Below are positions 5,996 to 14,552 of a DNA stretch of 16,786 bases, piece by piece (within the stretch, counting starts at the first letter, position 1; the number at the start of each line of letters is the position of its first letter). The position numbers and the translations under genes were made by a program. The stretch is from CAZDBA01 sp964503615 (GTDB lineage: Bacteria; Planctomycetota; Planctomycetia; Pirellulales; Pirellulaceae): contig CAZDBA010000111.1 of the NCBI GenBank assembly GCA_964503615.1, positions 1 to 16,786 on the forward strand, read 5' to 3'. The notes under the pieces were generated by a model. The model searched no databases and was not told the DNA's origin. It saw only the letters and a list, made by a program, of their open reading frames with translations.

Positions 5996-8900
5996 ATGGC
6001 CAAAAAGAAAGCAGCAACGAAGGTGGAACTTGCCCCAGCGGATTACGAACCGCTGTTGGTCGCGATTAGTTCCAGTTCGGTAGACACCTGTTTGCTGGGC
6101 GCGCAATGTTTGGCTTTGCTGGAAGATCCACGTGCGTTTGGTCTTTTGATGCAGCTTAGCCGCGACCAGAACGAAGCGGTTCGTTTTGAAAGTTGTCGGT
6201 CATTGGCTCGACTGGGTGATCGTCGTGCCGTGGATCGGCTTTGTGCGATGCTGGCGGATCCCGATCTTAAAGTTCGCGACGAAGCGTTTTCTGCATTGGA
6301 TAAAATCTGTACCCAAGACCCTTTGCTGGTTGTTGAGCAAGGGTTTGCATGTTCGTTTGAAGATATTCACCTGCGAGCCCTTGAGCGGTTGGTCCGTTTC
6401 ATGAAAGACGCTTCTAAATCGAAACGGTTGCCGGAGAAAGTCTCAGAGTTATTGTTGGTGGCGATTAACGATTCGTACGTACTGGTTCGCTTCGAGGCGT
6501 TTAAGTTCGCTCTGAATTCAAAATTCAATGGTGGCGAAGACTCCACGCTACGCTATCTGTTGGGTTGTATTCACGCCGACGTGCGACGGGAGGTGTGGAA
6601 CGAAGTGATGGCCGAAGACTCGCAGTTGTGGTCTGAAACCATGATGTTCGAAATGTTGGACGACCCGGACGAAGGAATTCGGCGCGATGTTTTCGGCTTT
6701 TTGAAGAAGAAGTATCAAAAGAAAGAAAAGCAAACTGGGTGGCTGTCTGCCGGGATCACCAGTCAGCACGCAGACATTCGCGAGCTGGTTTGTAATCATC
6801 TGGCCAAGCTTAATACGATGTCCGGGCAAAAACTTTTAGCCTCAGCAATCAACGATTCGGAACAAAGCGTCCGCAAGATCGCATTGCATTCGTTGATAGA
6901 TCGGCAAGCCACCGATGCACTGGTTGCGGCGCTGGACAGTCAGCACGTGGAGGTGAAACTGTCCGCTGCGAGGGCTCTTTCCCAGATGGGCGATCAACGC
7001 GCCATGCCTGTTTTGGAGGAGGCGATCAATCAACCTTATCCGTTGGACAGCGAGGAACAGCAAACGGTTTGGAAAAGCATCGTTGTATCGGCGATCGAGT
7101 CGATTGGGCATTTGGGTGATCCCGCCCCGCTGGCGCGAATCATCGAACTTTGCCGGGATAAAAACGAAGACGTATCTACTGCTGCCGCGAAATCGTTGCG
7201 ATGGTTGGTGCGTGAAGACTCGGTCGAACAGGTCCGGGCTTTGTTGTCCCATGCGGGGATTCGTGATCAGGTCGCGTTGGCGTGCGGCTTGTACGGCGAT
7301 CCGGTTTCAGAGCGGACGGTGTTGACGAATGCAGATGATTGTCAGCTTAATCTGGATCAGCGAATGCAAGTCGCAGTGGCGATGGGTGAGCGCGGCGAAA
7401 CGCAGTTGGTGGCCATGTTGGATCAGCCACAACAAATTCCTACGACCAATGTAGGCATGCTGGTTTTACTTTGCCGAGATTGGTTGCAACACGACGGGAC
7501 CGCGCGTCGGGTAATCGCATCGTTGGCGGTGCAGGATACTCGTTTGCGGATGTATGCGGCCCGTGCGCTGCGAGCCTTTGGCGATGACCAAGCGATGTCG
7601 GATGTAATACAGGATATGTTCAACTCGCGGGGAGAGTCGAATGAGCCGTTCAAAATCGAAACGTCAGTGGTTCGACAAGTGGCTGAGGCGTTGGTTTTTG
7701 GACAACCTCCGTTTCAATGCAAAGTCCTCTCTCACTTGCAGACTTTGGTTAGACCAGAACAGAAGCATTGGGACTTTGGATGGCAGCAGATTTGTGGGCG
7801 GTACGCAGAGGAATTAAAGGAAGCGACTCAGCAGGCATCCAAATTGAAACTTCCCAAGCTGGAATCGGATCAGGAGACACGCGATCAATTGGCCTTTGGT
7901 ACGTATGTGGGTTTGGCTCGTGATTACGACTTAGGTCGCTTCGGTGGTTTTGGTTGGCATGTCGTTAGTGTCAGTCACGCTGCGCTACGTTGTCTGCGTG
8001 ATATGGCTTTGAATATCAAGGATGGAAAGGCGGGTAAAAAGTCAGAACTGTTTTACGATGCAACCGTTCAAGTTATGACTCATGCTACCGGCGATTCGCG
8101 ATTTGCAGTGGGTGAGTTGGCATTTGAGATTTTGGCCGAGCTGGGAGTCAGTGACCGAGACCGCGCGGAGATCGGAATCCATTGTGGTGATTTGAATCGG
8201 GCGGTTGAAGGTTTGAATCTTTTGATCAAGTCTGCCAAAGCTGCCGAGCGCAAAGAGATTTTGATTTCGACCGTTTTGAATCAGCCCGCCGATGTCGCGT
8301 TGGCAGCCGCCTCGATGTTGAACGATGATGCGGGTTCGGTGGTCGCTTGCGAAACCTGTTTGCAATGCTCGCATGAAAAGGTGGCAACGGCCGGAGTGGC
8401 CTATCTGTCCAGAGATTGTCCGGACAAACCGGCGGCAAAAAAACTGTTGCAGAAAATCGCCAACGATGCGCCTGCCGCAATGCGGAAACAAGCGGTGGCT
8501 GCTTTGGTACATCACCGGGACAAACTGGCGTTCGACGCGATTGAAAATCTATTGAACGAGCCGACGGCCAATGCCGATTTGCAAGTCTGCCTGAACTGGC
8601 TGGGTGAGTTGGGTGATGAACGAACTTGCGAGTTTCTGGTCGGGTTACTTGATCGCAGCGAGTTGGATCGCAAGTTGGTTTTAAATAGCATTGGTCGTTT
8701 GAATGATCCAGCTGCAGTGCCGAAACTGTTGGAGTTGATGGAACATGCAAAGACGAACGAAGAGGCAGCAGTTGTTTACCAGATCAGCGGCTTTGATCAG
8801 TACATTGCCGATCCCAACGACACGTGGCCTGATCGAGATTGGATGAAGGGACAACGCGAACGGGACGGAGACGTGTTGGCAAAATTGTTGCATCGCAGTG

Positions 8901-10675
8901 TTGAGTTGGGCAACGTCAGATTTTGCAATACGCTGATTGACTCGGTTCGTTGGTGTCTAACGGACGAGGTGAACACTCCGTTGGCGGGCTTAGTCGAGCA
9001 TCCGGATGAATCGCTCCGCCGAGCGGCAATTTCTGCGATCGGTTTTCGAGCAGAAAAACGTGACGGTTCGGTCGATTCGTTGCGTCCGGCCGTCAGCCAC
9101 CGGGATCCGATGACTCAGTTTTTGGCTGCCGAAGGTTTGGCACGAGCAGGTCAGAGTGACGGTTTACAGGTGTTGATGACCTCCGTCGAAATGATGGAGG
9201 ACCTGCGATTGCGGCGAAGAGCGGTATCGGCGCTGGGATATCTGGCAGACGAGCGTGCGTTGGATCTTTTGTTGAATCTGGTGAACCATGATGGGCACGC
9301 GTTACAAGATAGCGCCGCCGAAGCGATTGGGCATTTGGGTCAGACTTCGCAGCGGGAAAAAATCTTTGGAATCTTGAGAAGTTTGGTTGGTCACGAAGGG
9401 ACGGCGGGTCAGCGAGCTGTTGTGGGCCTTCGGCATCTTGACTACGGACCGGCATGGGACCTCATTCGCTTGCAAACCAAAAAAGAACACCTGTCGAATA
9501 TGCGGTTGGTGGCTCTTGAGCAGTTGGGTTATGACACGAGCGAAACCACTCAGGGTATTTTGTTGGACAGTCTGAAAAATGTTATCGATATCAGAGAGAT
9601 CCAATTTGACGCGGCGCGGCGTTCGTTTGGCGACGATTCGATTGAACCGGACTTGGCTTTACTGGCCGGCGTCAACGGTCGAATGGATTCGCCATTGGTC
9701 AATGTTGCTTTGGATCGAGTTTGCCAAAACGCGGATGCGGAGAAGATTTTCGAACTCGTGAGTGACTGCAGTGATCATGCCCGAAAGCGGCTGGCAAATC
9801 ACTTACTATCGCTCGATCCATTGCCCGCTGCCCAGGCTGCAAAAGCGTTGGAAGGCGTGGATGAAAATGCGGTTGAGTTGGCGGCTCATGTGATTGGTCG
9901 ACCTGGTGACAAGAAATACGCCAAGGCGATTGGCAAAACGCTTCAACACTGGTTGGATCAATTTGTTGTGGCAGACCAGCAAGTGATCTTTCTGGATCAG
10001 AGTGGTCGCGGAAGCCATGCTGAACGGCAGAGGGTTAAGAGGTCACTGCAAACGTTGAGGGAATCTCGCCGCACTTTGCAGCGGTTGCTTTGGGCTGCGG
10101 GGCGAGTTGGCGGATGTGAAAAAGTCTTGTTGAGTGTGGTGACCGACCATGCTTCCAATTTGAAGTTCGCCGATTTGCGGACGCAGGCGATGGAAAGTCT
10201 GATAGGTGGCAAGCTGACCGCTGCGATGGAAAAACAGGTGAAGGAGTTGTTGGACGACTATACGCCCGAAGTCAGACGCTTGGCCAGTCAGTTGTTGTTG
10301 GAACAACCCAAAACGAAACCGGATTCGATTGGTTCTTCGGTGCTGGCCGATCGCAAGTCGTTCGAGCAATTGGCGGCCAGTCATGCTGACCAGATCGAAT
10401 CGACGATCCAAACGGCAGCCGCTTCGTCTCACTACCAACCCCGCGCGCTTCCGCAATTGTTGCGTGCCAGTGATTCGAGAACTCTGGCTTCGGTGGCCAC
10501 CGATGCAAAATCAGATTTCAATACACGGTTGGGGGCTTTGGAAGGATTAGCTGCAATGAACAACAAAGCAGCCGAAAAAGCTTTGGTCTCGATCGGCAAT
10601 GACAAATCGTGCGACGAAGAGCTGAGAAAGGCAGCATGGCGAGGATTGAGACGGAGCAAACGCAATACCAAGTAA
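5996..10675 (+). CDS. Giant HEAT/ARM-repeat scaffold (retron operon gene 3)
   Basis: A 1559-residue protein built almost wholly of HEAT repeats of the PBS-lyase type (DP/GDxRA...L...L.D.....VR..A..AL..). Clear units include DPRAFGLLMQL...NEAVRFESCRSLARLGD near residues 40-75 and VEVKLSAARALSQMGDQRAMPVL near 315-340. More follow in the C-terminal half, such as LRLRRRAVSALGYLADERAL near 1070. A less repetitive central part (~630-700) contains ARDYDLGRFGGFGWHVVSVS, which is Gly/aromatic-rich and could be a dedicated binding site. There is no signal peptide, membrane helix or nuclease motif. The start is ATG 5996, 77 bases after gene 2, with no obvious Shine-Dalgarno. It best matches the ARM component I recall from type XIII retrons. 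Inferred role: a large superhelical platform for partner proteins or the RT-msDNA complex. Its size is unusual even for HEAT proteins. Confidence 0.85.
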   Translation: MAKKKAATKVELAPADYEPLLVAISSSSVDTCLLGAQCLALLEDPRAFGLLMQLSRDQNEAVRFESCRSLARLGDRRAVDRLCAMLADPDLKVRDEAFSALDKICTQDPLLVVEQGFACSFEDIHLRALERLVRFMKDASKSKRLPEKVSELLLVAINDSYVLVRFEAFKFALNSKFNGGEDSTLRYLLGCIHADVRREVWNEVMAEDSQLWSETMMFEMLDDPDEGIRRDVFGFLKKKYQKKEKQTGWLSAGITSQHADIRELVCNHLAKLNTMSGQKLLASAINDSEQSVRKIALHSLIDRQATDALVAALDSQHVEVKLSAARALSQMGDQRAMPVLEEAINQPYPLDSEEQQTVWKSIVVSAIESIGHLGDPAPLARIIELCRDKNEDVSTAAAKSLRWLVREDSVEQVRALLSHAGIRDQVALACGLYGDPVSERTVLTNADDCQLNLDQRMQVAVAMGERGETQLVAMLDQPQQIPTTNVGMLVLLCRDWLQHDGTARRVIASLAVQDTRLRMYAARALRAFGDDQAMSDVIQDMFNSRGESNEPFKIETSVVRQVAEALVFGQPPFQCKVLSHLQTLVRPEQKHWDFGWQQICGRYAEELKEATQQASKLKLPKLESDQETRDQLAFGTYVGLARDYDLGRFGGFGWHVVSVSHAALRCLRDMALNIKDGKAGKKSELFYDATVQVMTHATGDSRFAVGELAFEILAELGVSDRDRAEIGIHCGDLNRAVEGLNLLIKSAKAAERKEILISTVLNQPADVALAAASMLNDDAGSVVACETCLQCSHEKVATAGVAYLSRDCPDKPAAKKLLQKIANDAPAAMRKQAVAALVHHRDKLAFDAIENLLNEPTANADLQVCLNWLGELGDERTCEFLVGLLDRSELDRKLVLNSIGRLNDPAAVPKLLELMEHAKTNEEAAVVYQISGFDQYIADPNDTWPDRDWMKGQRERDGDVLAKLLHRSVELGNVRFCNTLIDSVRWCLTDEVNTPLAGLVEHPDESLRRAAISAIGFRAEKRDGSVDSLRPAVSHRDPMTQFLAAEGLARAGQSDGLQVLMTSVEMMEDLRLRRRAVSALGYLADERALDLLLNLVNHDGHALQDSAAEAIGHLGQTSQREKIFGILRSLVGHEGTAGQRAVVGLRHLDYGPAWDLIRLQTKKEHLSNMRLVALEQLGYDTSETTQGILLDSLKNVIDIREIQFDAARRSFGDDSIEPDLALLAGVNGRMDSPLVNVALDRVCQNADAEKIFELVSDCSDHARKRLANHLLSLDPLPAAQAAKALEGVDENAVELAAHVIGRPGDKKYAKAIGKTLQHWLDQFVVADQQVIFLDQSGRGSHAERQRVKRSLQTLRESRRTLQRLLWAAGRVGGCEKVLLSVVTDHASNLKFADLRTQAMESLIGGKLTAAMEKQVKELLDDYTPEVRRLASQLLLEQPKTKPDSIGSSVLADRKSFEQLAASHADQIESTIQTAAASSHYQPRALPQLLRASDSRTLASVATDAKSDFNTRLGALEGLAAMNNKAAEKALVSIGNDKSCDEELRKAAWRGLRRSKRNTK

Positions 10676-10747
10676 CGTGCGAAAGAGCTGCGAACTTTTA
10701 CAGCGCTGACAAACCAGCAAACAAAATCAAAATCGCTGAACGAAATT

Positions 10748-12613
10748 ATGACTGACGAAAAAAACAACGAAGCCACCCCCGCCGCACCCAGCACGACCGA
10801 GGTCCAATTCGGTTATGCGGGACAAAGCCGCATGGTGTCGGACACTGAGATGCCTCAGTTGGCTTTGTTCGGCAACCTCCACCGCGATCCCGTTTACGTT
10901 GACGCCATCGTCAAACAACCGTTGCGATTTCGTGAGGCGATGGCGACGTTGTACACGATTGTGGGCAGTGACTATCGCTACGTGCCCAAGGATCGGACGG
11001 CCTATAACGCTTACCGGCGAATGCGAAACCAATCGGCAAACCTCGGCGCTTGGCAAGCTCAGCAAGCTTACTTTCAGTGGCTGGCGCTCAACGATCCGCT
11101 GGCGTTCTGCATCCTGGACCCGATCATCAGCGTTCATCCCGACAAGATTTTCCTGGAAGTGTTTTCCAAAGACGAGGGTACGTACGCGAATCTGTCGGTC
11201 GATATGGATGCGTTCCAGTTGAACGGCAAGCCTAAGTTTGGCACCACGAATATTGATTTTTCCCCTGCCCTGTTCAGCGCGGTCGAGCAATTTCGCAGCT
11301 ATCGCGAAACTCGACTGACGATCGGGCAGCAAGCGGTCGAAGTGCAAACCGAAGGCGCAGAAGGTGTTTTGGAAAAGAAAGTCGCCGTTCCTGATTCATG
11401 GATGCGAGGATTTTTGCAAGTTCAATCGTCGGCGATGTTGCCTCGTCATTCGTTCAAGATGAAACCGATGGACTTGTACAATCTGCTGCGGCACTTGCGA
11501 ATGAACAAGGACCAAAAGGGGCGTCGTCGCGGCTTGCGAATCGAGTTGGTTCCCGGAGAACCGCCGCGAATTGTCCTGGAGCCCTGGGAGCAGGTGTTGG
11601 AATGTGGAGCAGGCGTTTACGAAGGCAGCCAGTCGAAAGTGATTCGCGTTTGGGGACGGCGACGGTTAATGATGTTGCGTCGTATGTTGCCTTTGGTCGA
11701 AGAGGTCGAAGTGTTTTTGACCGGTAGCGGTTTGCCAAGCTTTTGGGTGCTGCGGTCGGCGGAGATGACTTTTACGCTTGGCCTGACCGGGTTTAACGCT
11801 TCGAATTGGTCGCAAGCGGTGAACTTTGATTTGATTCTGCCACGGGGTGACTTGGAAAAAGCAGAAGACGGTCCACTCAAGTCGATTGTGAAACGGTTGT
11901 CCAAAGATTGGATGGCCGAGCGGACGGTGCTGGGCAAAGCGGCCAAGGTTGACGGTGAACCGCTGTTGGCCAGTTTGCAACGCGGGTGCCAGGAAGGCCA
12001 GTTGATGTTCGATATTGCCGAGGACGTTTTTCGATTGAGACCGCTTACCCACCAACCGCTGGATCTGCCTCGATTAGAGTATCGAAATCAATCTGAACGG
12101 GTGGCCCATGATTTGGTGCTTCGCAAGGGCGCGGTAAAGATTACTCAGGAGAATCGGATCTTTGGCGTCGGTATGGAGCTGACGGGCAAGGCGACTGTGG
12201 CAGAGGACAAGCGAGAGTACGCGCCGCAAATGTTGATCAACGAAGAGGGCTTTGTCGCCCGAGCCGAATGTACCTGTTCTCAGTTTCGCCAACAGGGAAT
12301 CAAAGCTGGCCCCTGCGCACATTTGATCGCGCTGCGAATTGCCCATGCGATTCGAGAACGAATGCGAAAAGAATCGGACGATCCTGATGCTACGCTGACT
12401 CAGGAGACTCGGACGTTTTCTCGTCGTGAGGAGGGGCAGGAGACGGTGTACCAAATCACGTTGGACGAACGTCGATTAAAGATCCGTTGGGGCGCATCGG
12501 GAACCGACATGCGTGTGCAACAGTTTCGTTTTCCCAGTGTTAAAGCGGCACGTACCGACTATTTAGACCGGGTCGGCGTACTGGTCGAAAAAGGGTTTTT
12601 GGACGCAAGCTGA
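10748..12613 (+). CDS. SWIM zinc-finger protein (WHSWIM-like, retron operon gene 4)
   Basis: A 621-residue protein with no export signal. Near the C-terminus it carries a SWIM zinc finger, C508-T-C510 then 12 residues then C523-A-H525 (the CxC...CxH pattern), directly followed by the helix LIALRIAHAIRERM. SWIM fingers bind zinc and mediate DNA or protein contacts. Before it, residues ~385-435 (KRLSKDWMAERTVLG...LLASLQRGCQEGQLMFDIAEDVFRLRPL) look like a winged-helix-type unit followed by a beta wing. This is a by-eye judgement. The N-terminal 380 residues are of unknown fold. I recall a winged-helix/SWIM protein as the second accessory protein of type XIII retrons, and the neighbouring RT and HEAT genes agree. 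Start ATG 10748 lies 72 bases after gene 3 and lacks a clear ribosome site. Possible role: DNA/msDNA-binding effector or adaptor. Its toxicity or activity cannot be read from sequence. Confidence 0.85.
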   Translation: MTDEKNNEATPAAPSTTEVQFGYAGQSRMVSDTEMPQLALFGNLHRDPVYVDAIVKQPLRFREAMATLYTIVGSDYRYVPKDRTAYNAYRRMRNQSANLGAWQAQQAYFQWLALNDPLAFCILDPIISVHPDKIFLEVFSKDEGTYANLSVDMDAFQLNGKPKFGTTNIDFSPALFSAVEQFRSYRETRLTIGQQAVEVQTEGAEGVLEKKVAVPDSWMRGFLQVQSSAMLPRHSFKMKPMDLYNLLRHLRMNKDQKGRRRGLRIELVPGEPPRIVLEPWEQVLECGAGVYEGSQSKVIRVWGRRRLMMLRRMLPLVEEVEVFLTGSGLPSFWVLRSAEMTFTLGLTGFNASNWSQAVNFDLILPRGDLEKAEDGPLKSIVKRLSKDWMAERTVLGKAAKVDGEPLLASLQRGCQEGQLMFDIAEDVFRLRPLTHQPLDLPRLEYRNQSERVAHDLVLRKGAVKITQENRIFGVGMELTGKATVAEDKREYAPQMLINEEGFVARAECTCSQFRQQGIKAGPCAHLIALRIAHAIRERMRKESDDPDATLTQETRTFSRREEGQETVYQITLDERRLKIRWGASGTDMRVQQFRFPSVKAARTDYLDRVGVLVEKGFLDAS

Positions 12614-12650
12614 TTTTTGTTTTGAAGTGCATTTTTGTTTTGCTGAAGTG
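12613..12650 (+). repeat. Imperfect tandem duplication in the leader of the RT gene
   Basis: ATTTTTGTTTTGAAGTG (12613-12629) is followed after one base by ATTTTTGTTTTGCTGAAGTG (12631-12650), identical except for three inserted bases. Together they fill nearly the whole 41-base gap before the RT start at 12655. The U-rich, weakly GA-containing leader (GAAGTGAG) may set RT translation. The gap is too short to house a retron RNA. Confidence 0.8.
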
Positions 12651-12654
12651 AGCA

Positions 12655-13980
12655 ATGGCTAAGCGAAGAACAGATTTAGAAACGATATGGCGCGGCATCG
12701 AGCAAGCGGGTAGTATCGATGCGTACGTCAACGCCCAACTGTTGGAGTTGGGATTCATGATAGAGCGGCGCGAAACGGACGGAATGTCCAAGAACGAGTT
12801 GGCTCGCTACAAAAAATCGCTTAAGGAAGAATCGGCGGAAAAGAAACGGCTGAAGAGCGAAGCTTGGAAGGCTTATCGGTCCCGGCACATCGTGCACTTG
12901 GGCGAAGGGATCTACTGGAACGACAACGACGATTTCGACAAATGGGATTTGGACGAACCGGAACGACGCGCTGCGCAGAACGAGTTGCCGTCGATCGATA
13001 AACCGGCTCAGCTGGCAAAGATGTTGGGGCTTTCGATCTCCGAACTTCGTTGGATGGCTTTTCACCGGGATGCGGCCACGTCGTTGCACTATCGTCGGTT
13101 TACGATCGCCAAACGGGATGGATCGCCGCGGCCGATTTGGGCTCCGCTTCCCAAACTGAAAGAGGCACAGCGTTGGGTGTTGCGAAACATTGTGGAGAAA
13201 TTGTTGGTGCAAGGATCGGCACATGGTTTTCTGCCCGGTCGTTCGATCGCCACCAACGCGGCGGCTCATTGCGATTCGAAGATTATTTTGAAAATGGATC
13301 TGCGGAATTTCTTTCCAACAGTGACCTATCGCCGAACTAAAGGGCTCTTTCGCAAAGCGGGCTATCGTGAACAGATTGCGACCTTGTTGGCTTTGCTGTG
13401 TACCGAATCCCCACGTGAGATTGTGCAGCGCAATGGCAAAACGTACTACGTCGCTTTGGGACCACGGTGTTTGCCACAAGGCGCGCCCACAAGTCCAGGG
13501 ATTTCCAATGCGATTTGTCTGAAGCTGGACTGTCGTCTTGCCGGGCTGGCTGACAAGTTCGGTTGGCGCTATACGCGTTATGCGGACGATTTGACTTTTA
13601 GTTTTCCCAATACCACCTCAAAGAAACATGAGCGTACGCAATTGGCGGCGGTCAAAGGTTGTGTGGCCAAGATCGTTAGCGATGAGGGCTTTAAGATTCA
13701 TCCCGACAAGACTCGTGTAATTCGAGCCGGGTCCTGCCAGCGTGTGACCGGTCTGGTGGTAAATGGATCGGCCCGGCCTCGCTCGCCTCGCAAGACTCGT
13801 AGGAACCTGCGGGCAGCGATTCATAATCTGGCTAACGGTAAACCGCTTCGCAATGGCGAAACGATCGATACGCTTCGTGGAATGGCCGCGTTTGTAGGGA
13901 TGACCGATCGAAGTTTGGGCCGTCAGATGCTGCAACAAATTAACGCGATCATAGAAGCCAAAAATTCAGGGCAAGTTTGA
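12655..13980 (+). CDS. Retron-type reverse transcriptase (retron operon gene 5)
   Basis: A 441-residue RNA-directed DNA polymerase. It would copy the msd part of a cognate RNA into single-stranded DNA joined 2'-5' to the branching G. Visible marks: the entry region FTIAKRDGSPRPIWAPLPKL (149-168), HGFLPGRSIATNAAAH with the retron NAxxH motif (N201-H205), the first catalytic Asp in MDLRNFFPT (D215), PQGAPTSPGISN (274-285), the active site YADD (309-312), and VTGLVVN (364-370) with the retron VTG triplet that reads the RNA. No maturase, HNH endonuclease, RNase H or Cas1 part is present, so this is not a group II intron, LTR or CRISPR RT. Residues 1-~110 form a charged N-terminal extension, making it longer than typical retron RTs (~300-350 residues). 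It is the last gene of the operon and is followed by a terminator. The function is clear; the cognate RNA is inferred to be at 550-797. Confidence 0.93.
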   Translation: MAKRRTDLETIWRGIEQAGSIDAYVNAQLLELGFMIERRETDGMSKNELARYKKSLKEESAEKKRLKSEAWKAYRSRHIVHLGEGIYWNDNDDFDKWDLDEPERRAAQNELPSIDKPAQLAKMLGLSISELRWMAFHRDAATSLHYRRFTIAKRDGSPRPIWAPLPKLKEAQRWVLRNIVEKLLVQGSAHGFLPGRSIATNAAAHCDSKIILKMDLRNFFPTVTYRRTKGLFRKAGYREQIATLLALLCTESPREIVQRNGKTYYVALGPRCLPQGAPTSPGISNAICLKLDCRLAGLADKFGWRYTRYADDLTFSFPNTTSKKHERTQLAAVKGCVAKIVSDEGFKIHPDKTRVIRAGSCQRVTGLVVNGSARPRSPRKTRRNLRAAIHNLANGKPLRNGETIDTLRGMAAFVGMTDRSLGRQMLQQINAIIEAKNSGQV

Positions 13981-13989
13981 TCCCGTACC

Positions 13990-14020
13990 AGCGGCTGCAT
14001 GAATAGCGCCGGCTTTTTCT
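13990..14020 (+). terminator. Probable terminator of the retron operon
   Basis: AGC-GGC (13990-13995) pairs with GCC-(G)-GCT (14008-14014) with one bulged G, followed by TTTTTCTT. It starts ten bases after the RT stop and separates the operon from the PilZ gene. The stem is short (six pairs), so it may be only moderately efficient. Confidence 0.5.
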
Positions 14021-14024
14021 TGAT

Positions 14025-14067
14025 TAGCTCAAGGAATTTATACGACCTCATAGAGATTGTTGAGCTA
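14025..14067 (+). repeat. 8-bp perfect inverted repeat downstream of the RT
   Basis: TAGCTCAA (14025-14032) and TTGAGCTA (14060-14067) are perfect inverted copies 27 bases apart. They lie between the operon terminator and the PilZ start, so they could be an operator or leader hairpin for the PilZ gene. They could also be a chance repeat. Confidence 0.45.
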
Positions 14068-14134
14068 CGTTTCAGATGCCACGCACTTTTTGCTGCTGGT
14101 GCCTTTTCAACATCATCTCTTTCCGGGAGGTCAG

Positions 14135-14515
14135 ATGAACTCTTCGAATGATAGAAATTTTGCGCGCGAACTTTCTTCACCCCGCAAGTTTGTTCAGGTT
14201 TTGAGGCAGCTTACTTCGGACGCCAACGACACTCGGAGCAGTAATCGTTATCCCAAACGTCTATCGCTAAGCATTCAACCGCTTGACGAGGATTTCTTAC
14301 CCGATGGCGAACCGTTCTTTGCGATATCCAGCGATATGAGTAAGCGTGGGATGGGATTTATATTGGACGAACCCATGGTTCACACTCATCTTAGAATCAC
14401 ACTGAAAGACGATAACGTTTCGGTGATCGCAGAGTTGCGTCACAATACATCGATCGGCATCGAATACCCTGTGTTCCTGATCGGTGTCGAATTCCTGGAC
14501 GAGTATCTGGTGTAG
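14135..14515 (+). CDS. PilZ-domain protein (cyclic di-GMP binding)
   Basis: A 126-residue single-domain protein. ATG 14135 is chosen because GGGAGG (14125-14130) sits at ideal distance, one of the few good ribosome sites in the window; a TTG at 14057 in the same frame is unlikely. Both PilZ signature motifs are present: RxxxR as RYPKR (38-42) and DxSxxG as DMSKRG (67-72). They are followed by the beta-strand pattern GMGFIL...LRITL...VIAELR...FLIGVEF. These residues bind cyclic di-GMP, so it probably acts as a soluble receptor that adjusts motility, attachment or polysaccharide output through an unknown partner. Residues 1-35 are an unstructured-looking lead. It stands alone between two non-coding stretches and has no evident link to the retron operon. 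Confidence 0.85.
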   Translation: MNSSNDRNFARELSSPRKFVQVLRQLTSDANDTRSSNRYPKRLSLSIQPLDEDFLPDGEPFFAISSDMSKRGMGFILDEPMVHTHLRITLKDDNVSVIAELRHNTSIGIEYPVFLIGVEFLDEYLV

Positions 14516-14552
14516 GAAATTGTTTTGTTAGTTTTTCGGGTTCGGTTCGCAG

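Noticed and set aside
12614..12654. Retron RNA placed directly upstream of the RT
   Set aside because: Only 41 bases are available and they hold a tandem U-rich duplication without any hairpin.
12676..13479. A 267-codon - strand frame opposite the RT
   Set aside because: It is a shadow frame; the + strand encodes all RT motifs in order.
12655..13980. RT as part of a group II intron, diversity-generating retroelement or CRISPR system
   Set aside because: There is no maturase or endonuclease domain, no intron ends, no template/variable repeat pair and no CRISPR array or cas gene. NAxxH and VTG point to a retron.
14057..14134. Upstream TTG start for the PilZ gene
   Set aside because: It adds 26 residues unlike PilZ proteins, while ATG 14135 has an ideal ribosome site.
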